Shown: piece after piece, positions 6,501-7,939 of the stretch | How positions within the stretch are numbered: the stretch's first letter is position 1 | How the letters are laid out: every line of letters starts with the position of its first letter | NCBI GenBank assembly: GCA_903845315.1 | Contig: CAIMWY010000226.1 | Location: 1-7,939, forward strand | Direction: 5' to 3' | Length of the DNA: 7,939 bases | Origin: an uncultured Burkholderiales bacterium | GTDB lineage: Bacteria > Pseudomonadota > Gammaproteobacteria > Burkholderiales > Burkholderiaceae | The notes under the pieces: generated by a model | Seen by the model: the letters and a program-made list of their open reading frames with translations, nothing else | What the model was told of the DNA's origin: nothing | The model's database searches: none | Position numbers and translations under genes: made by a program

Positions 6501-6999
6501 AAGCTTGTGCGTTGATGTCAACCGACTCGTAAGACGCCAACACGTCACCGAGTTTCATTTGACCTGCCGCCACATGGATCGCGTCACGAATGCGTTGGTA
6601 GGTGCCGCAGCGGCAAATATTGCTCATGGCTTCGTCTATGTCAGCGTCGGTGGGCTTGGGTTTGCTTGACAGCAAAGCAGCAGCAGCCATCACCTGGCCC
6701 GACTGGCAGTAACCACACTGGGGCACGTCCAACTCTGCCCATGCTTTTTGCACCGCATGTGTGGCATTTTTCGACAAGCCTTCAATGGTGGTGACTTTCA
6801 TTTCTCCCACCGCAGAAACAGGAATGGAGCAGGAGCGCGCCGGTTTGCCATTGAGGTGCACCGTGCAGGCGCCACATTGCGCCACACCGCAACCATATTT
6901 GGTGCCAGTCAGGCCCAGCACTTCGCGCAGTGCCCACAGCAGGGGCATTTGCGGTTCGGCGTCCACCGAGCGGACAGTTCCATTGACGTTCAATTTCAT
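6499..6999 (-). CDS. [2Fe-2S] subunit of molybdenum hydroxylase, IorA-like
   Basis: A 166-residue iron-sulfur protein that carries electrons from the molybdenum centre of the downstream subunit to an outside acceptor. It has the two domains of this family. The plant-ferredoxin-like domain has Cys37, Cys42 and Cys45 in [10 protein letters not shown], plus Cys57 in RSCSIP. The helical domain has Cys95 and Cys98 in CGYCQSGQ, and Cys129 and Cys131 in [15 protein letters not shown]. All eight cluster ligands are present. There is no signal peptide, so it is probably carried across the membrane by the Tat signal of its partner. AAGGAG (7007-7012) lies seven bases before the ATG. The next gene, encoding the molybdopterin subunit, follows at 11 bp; the upstream SulP-type gene ends 27 bp before, with no terminator between. 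The arrangement small subunit then large subunit without a flavoprotein is typical of the IorAB type. Confidence 0.93.
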   Translation of the reverse strand: MKLNVNGTVRSVDAEPQMPLLWALREVLGLTGTKYGCGVAQCGACTVHLNGKPARSCSIPVSAVGEMKVTTIEGLSKNATHAVQKAWAELDVPQCGYCQSGQVMAAAALLSSKPKPTDADIDEAMSNICRCGTYQRIRDAIHVAAGQMKLGDVLASYESVDINAQA

Positions 7000-7006
7000 G
7001 CTTTGT

Positions 7007-7012
7007 CTCCTT
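7007..7012 (-). promoter_or_regulatory. Ribosome-binding site of the [2Fe-2S] subunit
   Basis: AAGGAG on the - strand, seven bases before ATG 6999. It is a strong match to the Shine-Dalgarno consensus in the 27-bp gap after the SulP gene. Confidence 0.8.
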
Positions 7013-7026
7013 GTGTGTGATATGAG

Positions 7027-7939
7027 TTAAGTTTGGCGCATTTCGCGCAATTCTGCATTGGCATGCCGTAATCGGTCAGCAATGGCGAGGGCTACTGCGC
7101 GCATGACGCTGATGCTCATCACCGGATCGCCCACCGCCACCTTGGCAAACGCACGCCGGTCAATCGCGATCAATTCGGTGTCGCGACTCGCCTGCACATC
7201 GGCCGAGTGGGCCCGTCCGTCTAAGAACGACATCTCACCAAAAAACTGGCCCCGACTGAACGTGGCCAAGTGAATCGTCTTACCGTCAGCCACTGGCAGG
7301 CTGACTTTGACCTCGCCGCGGCTGATCAGCATCAACTCGTGTCCTGCGCTGTCTGCCGCGAACACCAGGTCTCCCGCGGCGTAAGTGCGCACCTGCTTAC
7401 AGTTGTCGAGCGCTGCAAGCTCAGCATCATTCAAGCCATGAAACACTTCAAACTTGCTCAAGTGCAAACCCTCACCCGACACATGCGCATGTCCCGCGAG
7501 CTTAAGGGTTTCGTCTTCAATCCACTCCAGGGCTTCATCGAATTCGTCAAAAATTTTGGCGGTGTTGTCCGACAGCAGACCAATGTGGTCGACGTACGAG
7601 CGCAGGTCGCGCCCGTTGGGTAAATGCTCAGGCACTCGGGTCAGCACCAGACGTGCGTGATTCTCAGCCAGCATGTTGCGAATGCGCTCAATCATGTGGC
7701 CAGCCGTCATGTCCATCGACTGCACACGCATGAAGTCAAGCAACACAAACCTTGCGTTTTTGAGCTCAGGTTCGATGGCGCTGTAGAGCTGGTCGGTGGT
7801 GCCAAAAAACAAACTGCCTTGCAACTCAAAAATGACAGTGTGGGAGCCCTTTTTCTCTAACACCTCACGTTCATGTTGGTTACGCACGCGCAAGGAAAAG
7901 ACCTTACTACCGAATGTATTGCGTCGAATGGTGGAGGTG
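7027..7939 (-). CDS. SulP-family anion transporter, C-terminal part (STAS and cNMP-binding domains), cut by window edge
   Basis: Only the last 303 residues are visible. The frame is open to the right edge, so the start lies outside; a TTG at 7893 is an internal leucine codon. The fragment has two soluble domains. The first is a STAS domain (about residues 34-145 of the fragment), with the SulP-like stretch ELQGSLFFGTTDQLY and then VLLDFMRVQSMDMTA. The second is a cyclic-nucleotide-binding domain (about 160-270), with YAAGDLVF and the phosphate-binding segment FFGEMSFLDGRAHSADV. This order is known from large bacterial SulP transporters, in which a membrane domain for sulfate, bicarbonate or similar anions precedes it. 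That membrane part is not in view, so the call rests on the STAS motif and the domain order. In the phosphate-binding segment the arginine of CRP-type domains is histidine (residue 244 of the fragment). A STAS-cNMP tail on another protein, such as a glutaminase, is a less likely alternative. The TAA stop is 27 bp upstream of the [2Fe-2S] gene. Confidence 0.83.
   Translation of the reverse strand, partial: TSTIRRNTFGSKVFSLRVRNQHEREVLEKKGSHTVIFELQGSLFFGTTDQLYSAIEPELKNARFVLLDFMRVQSMDMTAGHMIERIRNMLAENHARLVLTRVPEHLPNGRDLRSYVDHIGLLSDNTAKIFDEFDEALEWIEDETLKLAGHAHVSGEGLHLSKFEVFHGLNDAELAALDNCKQVRTYAAGDLVFAADSAGHELMLISRGEVKVSLPVADGKTIHLATFSRGQFFGEMSFLDGRAHSADVQASRDTELIAIDRRAFAKVAVGDPVMSISVMRAVALAIADRLRHANAELREMRQT

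Noticed and set aside
7027..7893. Stand-alone 288-residue STAS-cNMP regulator starting at TTG 7893
   Set aside because: The frame stays open to the window edge, no ribosome-binding site precedes the TTG, and the residues before it continue a SulP-like linker.

Overview
The window looks like chromosomal DNA from a betaproteobacterium, most likely Burkholderiales/Comamonadaceae. This is an inference from gene content: an orphan Bug/TctC-type periplasmic binding protein, a Sox thiosulfate-oxidation cassette, an IorAB-type molybdenum hydroxylase, and a SulP transporter carrying a cyclic-nucleotide-binding domain. GC content is moderately high. No RNA gene, insertion sequence, CRISPR array or tandem repeat was seen.

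The left half is on the + strand. About 270 bases without a supported gene contain a 7-bp inverted repeat. They lead into a tripartite tricarboxylate transporter substrate-binding protein (274-1251), with no TctA/TctB membrane partner in view. After a 68-bp gap comes an EamA-type DMT permease (TTG start, 1320-2234). Its stop codon overlaps the start of soxX (ATGA). Then follow soxX, soxY, soxZ and soxA, packed with gaps of 11, 3 and 5 bp. Their products are exported: SoxXA, a c-type cytochrome with three heme sites, and SoxYZ, the carrier that holds the sulfur substrate on a cysteine. No soxB, soxCD or sox maturation gene lies in the window, and the cassette ends at soxA.

The right half is on the - strand and converges on soxA. 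Read in its own direction it runs: the C-terminal part of a SulP-family anion transporter (STAS plus cyclic-nucleotide-binding domains; the gene continues beyond the right edge), then a [2Fe-2S] protein of the IorA type, then a Tat-exported molybdopterin hydroxylase subunit of the IorB type. Gaps of 27 and 11 bp suggest one transcript. A perfect 10-bp hairpin at 4249-4271 separates the two converging units and has a U-rich tail on the - strand.

Two points stand out. SoxY keeps a C-terminal cysteine but lacks the usual GGCGG arm. The sox cassette is compact, has no adjacent soxB, and is translationally joined to a DMT permease. The rest reads as ordinary metabolic and transport genes; I do not see a clearly new system.
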